Source: Silurus meridionalis
Lineage: Eukaryota > Chordata > Actinopteri > Siluriformes > Siluridae
Reading direction: 5' to 3'
Length of the DNA: 64,000 nt
Assembly: GCF_014805685.1 (NCBI RefSeq)
Contig: NC_060896.1
Location: 16,217,889-16,281,888 of the forward strand
The notes under the pieces were generated by a model, which saw only the letters and a list, made by a program, of their open reading frames with translations, was not told the DNA's origin and searched no databases. Of this stretch, positions 28,136-42,512 are shown piece after piece (the stretch's first letter is position 1; each line of letters opens with the position of its first letter). Made by a program: the position numbers and the translations under genes.

Positions 28136-31100
28136 TCTCCTCCTTAAATCCACCCTCCGATCACTTGAAAAGAGAGAACAATCATTAGGTCACATTAACT
28201 TCAGGTGAGGCAATCCCCTGCCTATCTGCTCTCGGACCCGCCCTCCATTCACAACCCGCCGCTCGGCCACGGCCCCGCTGCCACAGTTATGTTTTTGCTG
28301 CACTGAACAACGAGAGCGACCGAGTGATACGTCATCAACTAAGCGACTGATGCGAGCCTCCGCCGAAAACGGGGAACCGGCAGCGTGAGTTTGCTCGTGC
28401 CTTCGAAATTTGCTCGTGAAACAGGGTAAAATTTTGCGAGCGAGGTTGCTCGTATCTCCGTTTGCTCGTACTATAGGTTGCTCGTACAACGGGGTTCGAC
28501 TGTATTGATTATTTTAAGCATGGTTGTTAACTTGCCATCTGCAATTATTATTAAAAACGATATACATTTTGTATTAATTATCATTAAAAACAATACAATA
28601 CTAAAAACACGGGGACTAACCACAACCTCCACAGTATAACCCCCCAAAATTAAATATAACTGACTGCTAATATTTGTGAACATCCCTGTGTACACAGCTC
28701 ACCTTCACTCTACATGCTGTATCTAAAGACAAACCAGGCTCTGGTGGATGGCAGTATGATTGCAGCTTGGACCCCCATTTCCGAGGAGTGGGGAGATGAG
28801 GAGGGGTGGGGGGGTGAGTAAGGTGGCAAACAAAACCTTGGTGAAGAACTTCTTGGAGGTGTTCTCCACCTGAGGCAGCCACTTCCTGTGTGTCTTGCAG
28901 AACAGCTGGGTGAATGCAAATTATCATCTGACCTCATTAAGAGTCAGACAGCAGACCTACTATTGGTGTTGCTTAGGTGTTGGACTACAAGGTCACCCGC
29001 TTCAGATTGGCATATTTGAGGTTGTGTTCACCTGCTGAGCTATAGGTTGGGCTTCTTCAGATAGGAATGGTGGGTCTGTCTAATCTGACACTGGCCAGCT
29101 CCATGATTAAGTTGTGCGATCAAATAGCTACAGAAAAGCTTCTGCATCACTTAATGGCCTGTTATTCTGTCTAGGTGGTGTTGATGTTGGGTCTTGTGGA
29201 GGGTGGTGAGGGCTTTCACAAGCTCTCTCATTCTTTTCAGCAGAGAGGACTCCATAGCTGTTTCCTCCTTTTTTCCCCATGATTTTGACACCAGTGTAGT
29301 AAGCTTGTTTGCTCAAGGAAAAAGGAGTCGGAGGCAGATGACAGTTTTTTTTTACTTAACTGTCTTTTATAGCCAAATTTATTTTTACTTTTTGTTGGGA
29401 TTTGAAGCACGTGCAAGCACACAGCTTTGCTTGCTTTCTTACTTTCATAGCTCTGCTTCTGTGTCCCTTCTATTTTCATATCTTTTCATGCACTTTTGTT
29501 TTCAAATAGAAGTCTAAATTTTTTAAATGCATCGAGGAGTTGGTGTTGGATCTATAATGATCTCAGACATTGAGCTATTTTATGAGTTGCTCAGGAGCTA
29601 CTGGTATCACAACTTCAACCGACTGTATAAGACTGTAGAAAGAACATTACTCATCACACACTCTGGTGCCCATGGTATGTCTCTCTTTCTGGTGTTTTGT
29701 ATTGTTTTTATGATTTATAAGAACAATCTTATCACCCAGATGAGGATGATTTCACCTTTAAAATCTGGTTCCTCTTAAGGTTTTTTCCTCATACTATCTA
29801 AGAGAGTTTACCCTTGCCACAATTGCCCCAGGCTTGTTAATCAGGGATAAATACACATAATTCTATAATTCATATTTTCTGTAAAGCTGCTTTGAGATAA
29901 TGTCTATTGTGAAAAGCACTATAGAAATAAACTTGAAACTTAAAGCCAGGTGCAGGAATCCCTTTTTGAGAATGCAAGTGACTGAACAAGTACCTGAGTG
30001 GCATGTGTGTATAGGAATGGAATAGTTCTTCTGATATTCTAAAGGAGAAATGAGCATGTCCATAGAGATGAATGACCTGGAATGAACAGCAATGCTATAT
30101 ACACTAATGATTTGGGTTTAAGAGCAAAAGAATTATACGTTGGAATTTCAGTTTTATTTATTTATTACTCTAAGATAGGAGTATGCAACAAAAGATAAAA
30201 GGTTGTTTTCGTTAATCTGTATATTTCTGCTTTCATGGTTATTCCACAGTTTTGTTTTGTTTTTTTTTATTCTTGATGTTAACCTGAATGTTGCAAAAAA
30301 AAAAACAAAAAAAAACTGTTGCAGTACTTTCTGAGAGGACTGTATGTAATTGTTCCTGACAGATTTTTTGCATACTGAGTTCCTATTATAAAAGACAATA
30401 GTTCTCATGCCTTTTAAAGAGTTTTTCATTTGTGTATTTTATATTTTCAGAGCCAGGAAACATGGTATTGGTGGTATGTTTGGAGTGCTAAAAGGTCTGG
30501 TTGGTTCGAAGACCCTGATTCGGCAAGATATGGAACCTGCTTTGGAAAAGATGAAAGACCACCTGATTGGTATACCAAATGTCCTTTATTCAAAAACACA
30601 TTACCCTCTAAACCATGACACCTATTAACTCTTAGATAACTACTCATTATTGCAATTAACTAATCAGCCAATTGGGTGACAGCAAGCAATATATGAAATC
30701 CTGCAGATATGGGCCAGCAGAATCAGGTAATGTTCACTGAAACCCTCAAATAGACCATGACATGTTTGTTGGTGCCAGACAGGCTGATTTGGACACTTCT
30801 TTAACTCCTTATCTGGGATTATCTCTCAAATCTCTGTTTTTAGATCCCTCCTCAGTATTAGTATAGTGTTATTAATAAAGTGTTTAGTCTGTGTATGCAT
30901 GTCTTCTGAAATTATTTATGCACTTTTATGTAAGACTGCTCATCAGTATATGATTCATCTAGTTCTTTGTAATGAAAGTGTGTAATGCAGTTCATTTTCA
31001 TAACAATCATGTGGTCTTGTGTTCTGAAGCTAAGAATGTAGCAGCTGAGATTGCCTCACAACTCTGTGACTCTGTGGCCAGGAAACTGGAAGGGAAGGTC

Positions 31101-34100
31101 ATGGGAACTTTCACCAGTGAGTATACATGCTGAACAGCTGGGACAGATAAATATTGTATCATTGCCAATGGGCTTAATCATGGAAATGAGCAAAGTAAAT
31201 TCTGTGTTTCTCCTTTAAGGTGCAAAAACAGAATGCACTTATGAGAAGAAGCCTGAAACTTTCAGTCTTCTGTAAGAGGTTAAATTCTTATTTTTAACAC
31301 GCACTGCAATAGTTTTTAGGAGTATCTATGGCATAAAATAGAATTTGTGCATGTAGAAAAAGAAAGAAATAGGAAAAAATATAGCTGCAAGCAGCGATGG
31401 CGGGCCCTCGCACATTTGTGTATCGCTATACGGTGCTTCCCAGAAAACAATGCACGGTGGGAAAGTGCATCAAGTGGGTAAATATCAGTGGACTATTTTA
31501 TGTTGTTACTGACCCATTTGGGGACTGTAGGTAAAAGAAACCCCATATTTTATACAAACGGGGGCACTAGTGAGCCACTTAAGAGACACACCGTTGTCCG
31601 ACCTTTTTGTCCACACTTAACAGCCGACAAATGTGATGTATGTGTCCAATTTCAAGTTAATTTAAGCATGCCAAAGCCATAAATAAGTTTGTCGCGTTGC
31701 CATGAGAACAGCTTTCGAGATATCAAAAATCACTTTGCAATTTATCATCTACCATGTCTCGGCATCATGTTGATTACGTTTGGTGTCAATCGCATGAATA
31801 TCCTAGGAGGAGTATTTAAAAGGTCACCACATGCAACTGTCAAAAAATCGACCGTTAATGACTGACACACTTCCTGGCGCCTGTTGGTGGCGCTATGTCC
31901 GAGATTCACAATAGGCACATTGATGCGATCGGAGTCATTGGCCGAACATACGTGTCATCTGAATAAGAAATTTTTTGCTTTAGATATTAGACACTACCTG
32001 TTTCCCTGAATTCGCCATAAATTTGTCGCCTCGCCATGGCAGCACCGTTCAAAATATCAAAAATCCCTTCGCAATTTAGCAAGTGCAATGTCTCGGCATC
32101 ATGTTCACCACGTTTGATGTCAATCGCATGAATTCCCTAGGAGGAGTATTTAAAAGTTCACCGCATGCACTTATAAAACAACCCAACATGGCCGAATTCC
32201 TGTTGGGCGGAGCTAATAGGTTTGATTGTGAAAGTTGTTCGGGTCTATGAGATCTATATGCATACCAACTCTCTTACATGTGCGTATGTGTTTGCCCGAT
32301 CTGTGCACCGATATTTGTTTTTGCATTACAGGGGGCGCTACAGAGCCCTACTGCCACGCCTATGTTCTAGCCTTTGCCCGGACGAAATTGCGAAGGGATT
32401 TTTGATATCTCAATCGCTGTTCCTATGGCAACGCGTCAAACTTTACTTTTATTTCAGGCATATTTAAGCTCTTGGCATGCACTTTGGGTGCCTTAACATG
32501 CTCGAAAACACCGGAAATTTGCCACAGACATCAAAGTCGTCTGCCATTAGGAACGGTCAAAGGCTGGAACATAGGCGTGGCAACAGGGCTCAATATTGGT
32601 GCACAGATCAGGCAAACATGTACGCACATGTACGAGAGTTGGTAGGCATATAGATCTCATCGACCCGAACAACTTTCACAATCAAACCTATTAGCTCCGC
32701 CCAACCGGAAGTCGGCCATTTTGGATAGTTTCAAAAGTGCATGTGGTGAACTTTTAAATACTCCTCCTAGGGAATTCATGCGATTGACATCAAACGTGGT
32801 GAACATGATGCCGAGACATTGCACTTGCTAAATTGTGAAGGGATTTTTGATATCTCGAACGGTGCTGCCATGGCGAGGCGACAAATTTATGGCGAATTCA
32901 GAGAAACAGGAAGTGTCTAATATCTAAAGCAAAAAAATGTCTTATTGTATGACACGCGGTTTGTATGTTCGGCAAGGATTCCAATCTCATCGATGTGCCT
33001 ATTGTGAATCTCGGACATAGCGCCACCAACAGGCACCAGGAAGTGTGTCAGTCACAAACGGTGGATTTTTTGACAGTTGCATCTGGTGCCCTTTTAAATA
33101 CTTCTCCTAGGATATTCATGCAATTGACGCAAAACGTAATCAACATGATGCGAGACATTGTAGATGATAATTTGCAAAGTTATTTTGATATTTCAACGTT
33201 GTTCTCATGGCAACGCCACAAACTTTACTTTTATTTCAGGCATATTTAAGCTCTTGGCATGCACTTTGGGTGCCTTAACATGCTCGAAAACACCGGAAAT
33301 TTGCCACAGACATCAAAGTCGTCTGCCATTAGGAACGGTCAAAGGCTGGAACATAGGCGTGGCAACAGGGCTCAATATTGGTGCACAGATCAGGCAAACA
33401 TGTACGCACATGTACGAGAGTTGGTAGGCATATAGATCTCATCGACCCGAACAACTTTCACAATCAAACCTATTAGCTCCGCCCAACCGGAAGTCGGCCA
33501 TTTTGGATGGTTTCAAAAGTGCATGTGGTGAACTTTTAAATACTCCTCCTAGAATTCATGCGATTGACATCAAACGTGGTGAACATGATGCCGAGACATT
33601 GCACTTGCTAAATTGTGAAGGGATTTTTGATATCTCGAACGGTGCTGCCATGGCGAGGCGACAAATTTATGGCGAATTCAGAGAAACAGGAAGTGTCTAA
33701 TATCTAAAGCAAAAAAATGTCTTATTGTATGACACGCGGTTTGTATGTTCGGCAAGGATTCCAATCTCATCGATGTGCCTATTGTGAATCTCGGACATAG
33801 CGCCACCAACAGGCACCAGGAAGTGTGTCAGTCACAAACGGTGGATTTTTTGACAGTTGCATCTGGTGCCCTTTTAAATACTTCTCCTAGGATATTCATG
33901 CAATTGACGCAAAACGTAATCAACATGATGCCGAGACATGGTAGATGATAAATTGCAAAGTTATTTTTGATATTTCGAACGTTGTTCTCATGGCAACGCG
34001 TCAAACTTTACTTTTATTTCAGGCATATTTATGGTTTTTGACGTGCTTAGATTAACTTGAAATTTGACACATCACATTTGACAAGTCACATACATCACAA

Positions 34101-37100
34101 GTGTGGACAAAAAGGTCTCTTAAGTGGCTCACTAGCGCCCCCGTTTGTCTAAAATGTGGGGTTTCTTTTACCTACAGTCCCCAAATGGGTCAGTAACAAC
34201 ATAAAATAGTCCACTGATATTTACCCACTTGATGCACTTGCCCACCATGCATTGCTTTCTGGGAGGCACCGTATAGCGATACACAAACGTGCGAGGGCCC
34301 GCCGTCGCTGCTTGCAGCTATATTTTGTCCCTTTTTTTTTGTTTTTTTTTGTTTTTTTTTTGTTTTTTTTTTGTTTTTGTTTTTTTTACACACATTGGCC
34401 AATTGGGGTCCCTTAACATGCTTGAAAACTCTTGAAATTTGGCATACACGTCAGAGTCGTACGTCACTAGGCCCAGGCAAAGGCTGGAATACAGGCGTGG
34501 AAGGGGGGCTCTGTAGCGCCCCCTGTAATGCAAAAACAAACATTGGTGCACAGATCGGGCAATTATGTACGCACATCCAGAGAGTTGGTACGCATATAGA
34601 TCTCATCGACCCAAACAATTTCGCCCTCAAAAATATGAGCTCCGCCCAACAGGAAGTCGGCCATTTTGTTTTGTTTTATAAGTGCATGTGGTGAACTTTT
34701 CAATACTCCTCCTAGGGAATTCATGCGATTGACATCGAAAATGGTGAACATGATGCCGAGACATTGGACTTGCTAAATTGCGCAGAGATTTTTGATATCT
34801 CGAACGGTGCTGCCATGGCGAGGCGACAAAGTTATGGCGAATTCAGAGAACAGGAAGTGTCTAATATCTTAAGCAAAAAATGTCTTATTTTGATGACACG
34901 CGGTGTGTATGTTCAGCCAAGAATTCCGATCGCAACAATGTGCCTATTGTGAATCTCGGACATAGCGCCACCAACAGGCGCCAGGAAGTGTGTCAGTCAC
35001 AAAAGGTGGATTTTTTGACAGTTGCATGTGGTGAACTTTTAAATACTCCTCCCAGGATATTCATCCGATTGACGCCAAACGTGGTCATCATGATGGCGAG
35101 ACATGGTAGTTGATAAATTGCGAAGGGATTTTCGATATATCGAACCCTGTTCCCATGGCAACGCGTCAAACTTTACTTTCATTTTCAGGCGTATTTAAGC
35201 ACTTGGCATGCACTTTGGGTGCCTTGACATGCTCAAAAACACCGGAAATTTGGCACAGACATCAAAGTCATCTGCCATTAGGACCGGTCAAAGACTGGAA
35301 CATAGATATGGCAGTAGGGCTCTGTAGCGCCACCTGTAATGCAAAAACAAATATCGGTGCACAGATCGGGCAAACATGTACGCACATGTACGAGAGTCGA
35401 ATGCATATAGATCTCATTGACCCGAACAACTTTTGCCCTCAAAAATATGAGCTCCGCCCAACAGGAAGTCGGCCATTTTGGATTGTTTTATAAGTGCATG
35501 CAGTGAACTTTTAAATACTCCTCCTAGTAAATTCATGCGATTGACATCAAACGTGGTGAACATGATGCCAAGACATTGCACTTGCTAAATTGCGAAGGGA
35601 TTTTTGATATCTCGCACGGTGCTGCCATGGGGAGGCGACAAATTTATGGCGAATTCAGATAAACCAGAAGTGTCTAATATCTAAAGCAAAAAATGTCTTA
35701 TTCGGATGACACACATTGTGTATGTTTGGCCAAGGATTCTGATCGCATCGATGTGCTTATTGTGAATCTCGGACATAGCGCCAACAGGCGCCAGGAAGTG
35801 TGTCAGTCACAAAAGGTGGATTTTTTGACAGTTGCATGTGGTGAACTTTTAAATAGTCCTCCTAGGATATTTATGCGATTGACACCAAACGTGGTCAACA
35901 TGATTCCGAGACATTGTAGATGATAAATTGTGAACGGATTTTTTATTTCTCGAACGCTGTTCCCATGGCAACGTGTCAAACTTTACTTTTATTTCAGGCG
36001 TATTTAAGGCTTTTGGCGTGCTTAGATTAACTTGAAATTTGACACATACATCACATTTGTCGGCTGTTAAGTGTGGACAAAAAAGTCTGACAAAGGTGTG
36101 TCTCTTAAGTGGCTCACTAGCGCCCCCGTTTGTCTAAAATGTGGGGTTTCTTTTACCTACAGTCCCCAAATGGGTCAGTAACAACATAAAATAGTCCACT
36201 GATATTTACCCACTTGATGCACTTGCCCATCGTGCATTGTTTTCTGGGAGGCACTGTATAGCGATACACAAACGTGCGAGGGCCCGCCATCGCTGCTTGC
36301 AGCTATATTTTTTTGTTGTGTCATAACTCAAACAATAAAAAGGCAATTGTCTCATAACTCAAGATGGGGAAAATCAAAATGTTGTAAATGTAATTTTTAT
36401 TTATAATCACAAAATCTTGTTTAGTGTTTCATGTGTAAACATGGAAAAGGTAAAGGATAAACTCATCTTAAAGTGACCCTAAATTTTGCATTCCCACATT
36501 CCCTCCATTGAATGTTCTTATTACTTTAACATAATGCAAAATGTATCCTTTGTAGTTCCATTCAATGGCCTATGGTAATGATTATAAATCCCCGTCATCA
36601 AAACTTGCAATAGGAAACTTAATTATTTACTTATTTTGTGTACTACTTGTCTGGGTTTAATTCATATCTTCTACACATTTACAACCACCTTAATGTTATA
36701 ATTAAATTGTCTGAAATGCATGGTCACAGCATCATGTAGTGCATTTGTCCATGAAGCTAGATTTTTGAGTTTTGAGGGTTTTTATTTCTTATACATCATA
36801 TTTGCTTCTCTGTTGCCATCAATAACTTGAACCAAAATTACCGTTAACCCTATACAAACCATTCACACATGCCAATCTGAATTTTCTAACGCAATATAAG
36901 TCAGAGCAGACATAAGACAAGACAACTGCTTTTTCTTTTGAATGTGTGCCTTTTATTAAGGGGGAGGACAGTTTCAGTGTCATAAACAGGTTGAGATGGA
37001 CCTTATAAAGGCACAAATTATTATAATTTCATATAAATAATTTTTAATGAATTATCTTGTAGTAAGTGTATTGTGCAGGTAACTCTTTAATTGAATAATA

Positions 37101-40100
37101 ATTATTGTATTAAAATAGCTGCTTATGTTTAATAAATAACAGCTTATAGTGTTAGAAATGTATCAAAGAGATTTTTGACTCAAGGCCCTTACACATTATG
37201 TAAGTAAAATGTTTTTATGTTCAGTTAAGGAGATAGAAATGGAGAACCCACTCTCAATACCTAGGGAGATATCATTGAGACTGTTGTAAAAATCTCTGAT
37301 ACAAAACAGACCTAGAGAAATCAGCAGATCACTTCACTGTCTACTAATGGACTGGTTCACACACAACTTACATTTTTTTAAAGTTTATTGATAGTATTTG
37401 AAGAAAGAGTACAGTAAGAGTGTAGTGGAGGTGAAGAGAGTTTCTGATAGAGTGATGAACGTGAAGCTGGAAGTTAAAGGGGTGATGATAAATGTCATCA
37501 GTGCTTATGCACTTCAAGTGGGTTGTGAGATGAAGGAAAAGGAAAAATTCTGGAGTGCAGGAGAGCATAATGAGAAAGTGGTTGGCAAAACAGAATTGGG
37601 ATCGACAGAGAGATGAGAAAAGTAGGCACGAATACAGGTACCTGGGGTCAAGCAAAGTAATGGAGAGTGTGTTAGAGAAGTGAAGAAAAGAGTGCAGGCA
37701 GGGTGGAGTTGGTGGAGAAGAGTGATAGCAGGAGTTATTTGTGATAGAAGAGTATCTGTGAGAGTGAAAGGGAAAGTTTATAGGACTGTGGTGAGACCTG
37801 AGATGTTGTATGGTATAGAGACAGTGGCATTGCGTAAAAGACAGGAGGCAGAGCTGGAGATAGCAGAGCTGAAGATTTTGAGGGTTTTTGTTGGAAATGA
37901 TGAGGATGGACAGGATTAGAAATGATTTTATTAGAGGCACAGCGCATGTATGATGTTTTGGAGACAAGGTGAGGGAGGAGAGATTGAGATGGTTTGGACA
38001 TGTGCAGAGGAGGGACATGGGGTACATCGGTAGGAGAATGCTGAGGATGGAGCCACCAGGAAGGAGGAAAAGAGGAAGATCAAGGAGAAGGTTTATGGAT
38101 GTGGTGATGGAAGACATGGCTCCCCTAATGGGAGAAGCCGAAAGAAGAAGAAGAAGTAGTTGATAGTATTTGTACAATGATAGTGCACTCTACTATAAAT
38201 GTTTTCTGTAGACTGTTATTTTAAATCAGTTAGCATGGGGATTTTTTTCACGAATTGGCTGTTTATATTGAGCTGCACACACAAACTTTATAATACTCTA
38301 GGCCAAATAATGGAATTCTCACTTTTAAGGGGTTTCCAAGCTTAACATTGAATTTATTTGTGATATCACACTCAGTGGGTAAAGGCTTATATAAAAGCAG
38401 ACATTCAGGGATTTAAGAATTTGCATGTTTCTTTTGTAAACACAAATTTAAGAATTTTATTGTTGCAGTTTTTTAATATTAATTAATTATTAAATATTAT
38501 TTTATTGATAAATAAAATAGAAAATGTCTAAGCCCATTTCCAGAGAAATGTCACATTACTGAGAGAAATGGCCGATCAGTGCAAACACTTTGTTAGAACA
38601 AACTAAATCCTAAGCACAAAGAAATGTCGTAAAAATGTCAGTTGTCAATTATAAATTTCCATTACATTGATTAGGTTTAACAGTAAAATGAAATGCAACT
38701 TCTAAGTGGCTGTTGTACCAATTAGTATGGGCATTTGGTTTTTAAAATTATGTTTAATATTTGTATATAGATTCTGTGTTAATCTTTTGTATGATGTCTT
38801 TCTTACTGTCTCATGCTTTTTTTGTTCCTCACATTCTCTCTACAGCTGTGATGTCTATGGTAAAGCAGGCTCTGCAGGAAGCTCTGGTGCAAATTTTGCA
38901 GCCAAAAAGAAGAGTAGACATTCTGAGAGATGTACTTGAGGCACAGGCTCAGCACAAGCCATTTGTCATTACCTTCTGTGGGGTCAATGGGGTTGGCAAA
39001 TCTACCAACCTTGCCAAGGTCAGAACAATATGACTGCAGTTTATATGTTAGTTTTATAAGTTGCTTTTAAACAGCACTGGGATGATATACTGTACCGTAT
39101 TTAATGTATGTGGGTTGTTTATTAACTGTAATCCCAGATTGTTTTAAGTATAATTTTTTGATGAATGTGATAATATAATAAATTTTAAATAATTAGAGAA
39201 ATCAAAATTTTCAACCCAAATATAAGATAAGGGCAATGTTGACGTAGGTCCGTAACCTTTACTGATGTAACATAGCTTTCTGCCAAAATTGCATGACTCA
39301 ATAACTCAATGAGGAAAGGCCCGAATGGATACCCATAATGCAGTTCTGCATAATTTTATTTGAAAATGCACATACAGATATATTTTGTTGTTAATATGAA
39401 TGTGCTGAGCAACCTCAGCTTACCTACATTTTAAATTAATAAAGAGAGGGAAAAAATATTTCAAGTAACTTGGGTTAAAACAATGTTCGTTTTTGGGCAT
39501 GAATGGCTAGAGCTTTAGTCACAAAGATTACTCAACTAGGCATTGGTGCATTAGGAACACTTTGTGTTGCATTTAGACCATATGCAGTAACAGCCCATCT
39601 GCAATGAAACAAACAAATGGAAAATTTAGTATGTTTGCAAGTTATTGCACATGACATTTGAAGGTTTAGTAGTGGGGGTCATGTAGCATGGTCAGGTGAG
39701 ACATCCTTAACCATATTCTCGAAAAGTGGGCAAGTACTGTAGTGTACAGTTCTAGAGACTTGTAAAATAATTTACATCATAATTATCCCTTCCTACAGAT
39801 CTCATACTGGTTAATTGAAAATGGTTTCTCGGTGCTGATTGCTGCATGTGACACATTTCGTGCGGGTGCTGTAGAACAGCTGAGGACCCACCAACGGCGA
39901 CTGAACTCACTGCACCCACCACAGCAGCATGGACGCCCTGTCGTTCAGCTCTTTGAAAGGGGTTATGGCAAGGACGCTGCCGGCATCGCAATGGAGGCTA
40001 TTGCTTATGGTAAATTGTATGGTACCTGTGGTAAAATTGTATACCATAGAGGGAATTTGGTTTCCAAAATGTATCTATATGAAAAGTTTATTTTCTCTTA

Positions 40101-42475
40101 ATAACATGAACAACTAAACAAATTAACTTGTCTTGTAAACACCTAATTGGAGACTTTATTCACTTAAAAAATGCAGTCAGATCCGAAAAAATATGGGAAT
40201 TTTACAAAGTTATTGTTACAGTGAGGAAAATAAGTATTTGAACACCCTGCTATTTTGCAAGTTCTCCCACTTAGAAATCATGGAGGGGTCTGAAATTGTC
40301 ATCATAGGTGCATGTCCACTGTGAGAGACATAATCTAAAAAAAAAAAAAAATCCAGAAATCACAATATATGATTTTTAAATTATTTATTTGTATGATACA
40401 GCTGCAAATAAGTATTTGAACACCTGTCTATCAGCTAGAATTCTAACCCTCAAAGACCTGTTAGTCTGCCTTTAAATTGTCCACCTCCACTACATTTATT
40501 ATCCTAAATTAGATGCACCTGTTTTGAGCTGCATAAAGACACCTGTCCACCCCATACAATCAGTAAGAATCCAACTACTAACATGGCCAAGACCAAAGAG
40601 CTGTCCAAAGACACTAGAGACAAAATTGTACACCTCCACAAGGCTGCAAAGGGCTATGGGGAAATTGCCAAGCAGCTTGGTGAAAAAAGGTCCACTGGTG
40701 GAGCAATCATTAGAAAATGGAAGAAACTAAACATGACTGTCAATCTCCCTCAGACTGGGGCTCCATGCAAGATCTCACCTTGTGGGGTCTCAATGATCCT
40801 AAGGAAGGTGAGAAATCAGCCCAGAACTACACGGGAGGAGCTGGTCAATGACCTGAAAAGAGCTGGGACCACCGTTTTCAAGGTTACTGTTGGTAATACA
40901 CTAAGACGTCATGGTTTGAAATCATGCATGGCACAGAAGGTTCCCCTGCTTAAACCAGCACATGTCCGGGCACGTCTTAAGTTTGCCAATGACCATTTGG
41001 ATGATCCAGGGGAGTCATGGGAGAAAGTCATGTGGTCAGATGAGACCAAAATAGAACATTTGGGTCATAATTCCACTAAACGTGTTTGGAGGAAGAAGAA
41101 TGATAAGCACCATCCCAAGAACACCATCCCTACTGTGAAGCATGGGGGTGGTAGCATCATGCTTTGGGGGTGTTTTTCTGCACATGGGACAGGGCGACTG
41201 CACTGTATTAAGGAGAGGATGACCGGGGCCATGTATTGCGAGATTTTGGGGAACAACCTTCTTCCCTCAGTTAGAGCATTGAAGATGGGTCGAGGCTGGG
41301 TCTTCCAACATGACAATGACCCGAAGCACACAGCCAGGATAACCAAGGAGTGGCTCTGTAAGAAGCATATCAAGGTTCTGGCATGGCCTAGCCAGTCTCC
41401 AGACCTAAACCCAATAAAGAATCTTTGGAGGAAGCTTAAACTCTGTGTTTCTCAGCGACAGGCCAGAAACCTGACTGATCTAGAGAAGATCTGTGTGGAG
41501 GAGTGGGCCAAAATCCCTCCTGCAGTGTGTGCAAACCTGGTGAAAAACTACAGGAAACGTTTGACCTCTGTAATTGCAAACAAAGGCTACTGTACCAAAT
41601 ATTAACATTGACTTTCTCAGGTGTTCAAATACTTATTTGCAGCTGTATCATACAAATAAATAGTTAAAAAATCATACATTGTGATTTCTGGATTTTTTAT
41701 TTTTTTTAGATTATGTCTCTCACAGTGGACATGGACCTACGATGACAATTTCAGACCCCTTCATGATTTCTAAGTGGAAGAACTTGCAAAATAGCAGGGT
41801 GTTCAAATACTAATTTTCCTCACTGTATTTTAGCTTTCAGTCACAGCTACTTATAGTTTAAGTTAAATAATATTATCTAAAAATACTGTCTGTCATTTTT
41901 AAATTTTGGTTGAATGTTGGAGGAAGTACAGTAATTGTATAAAGCTAATTTGGCTGCTTAGCTTCATTAAGGCCAGTTGTATGTTATTTTCTCATTATAC
42001 AGTATCACTTACAAGTAAACAGATAATAGGTCCACAGCTGATATTATACAAATCTGAATCGTTTGCTGTTAACTCTCAACATGAAGTTAAACAACTGCCA
42101 TGCCAGGCTGAAATATCAGAACACAGATATAGCAGAATCATAAGATGTGGCCAAATCACTGATGTGGTACAAAAAAAAGAAATAATTTTTATTTCTTTAA
42201 AATAAATAAATACATTTATACCAGAATGTCAGGGCTGAGGGCATGGAGATGGAAACTAACTGCTCTGAAGGTCTGAAGCCCAGCACCTTACCTATTCCAG
42301 CTAGTAGAACTTGTGCCCTTGTATTTATTAATGTAACTGCTGTCAAAACCAGCAGGAGGAATACGTCATTGTCTACCATCAAAAGAAGACTTTGAGAGCA
42401 AATACAGAGGTTTTACTACAAACCATTTGTAAGCTTAAAGAATCAAAAGGCCAAATTAGATTTTTCTTTTTAAAA

Positions 42476-42512
<37 letters not shown>

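Noticed and set aside
28667..28937. Pro/His-rich frames as a gene
   Set aside because: No splice context or conserved motif, and a low-complexity GGGGTGGGGGGG run explains the composition.
31222..31275. A possible extra srpra exon after cctttaag
   Set aside because: The conserved protein runs directly from GKVMGTFT to [10 protein letters not shown]. Including this stretch would break phase and add unconserved residues.
32200..36000. Recurrent 60-90 aa open frames suggesting a repeated gene family
   Set aside because: They follow the tandem units of the foldback element, occur in several frames, and lack conserved start, domain or codon signal.
32459..36000. CRISPR-like array
   Set aside because: Units are about 780 bp in a eukaryotic intron, without short repeats and spacers.
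37368..38177. 269-aa open frame on the minus strand
   Set aside because: It is the antisense shadow of the RTE LINE fragment. Its Leu/Ser/His-rich composition is typical of reverse-strand LINE reading.
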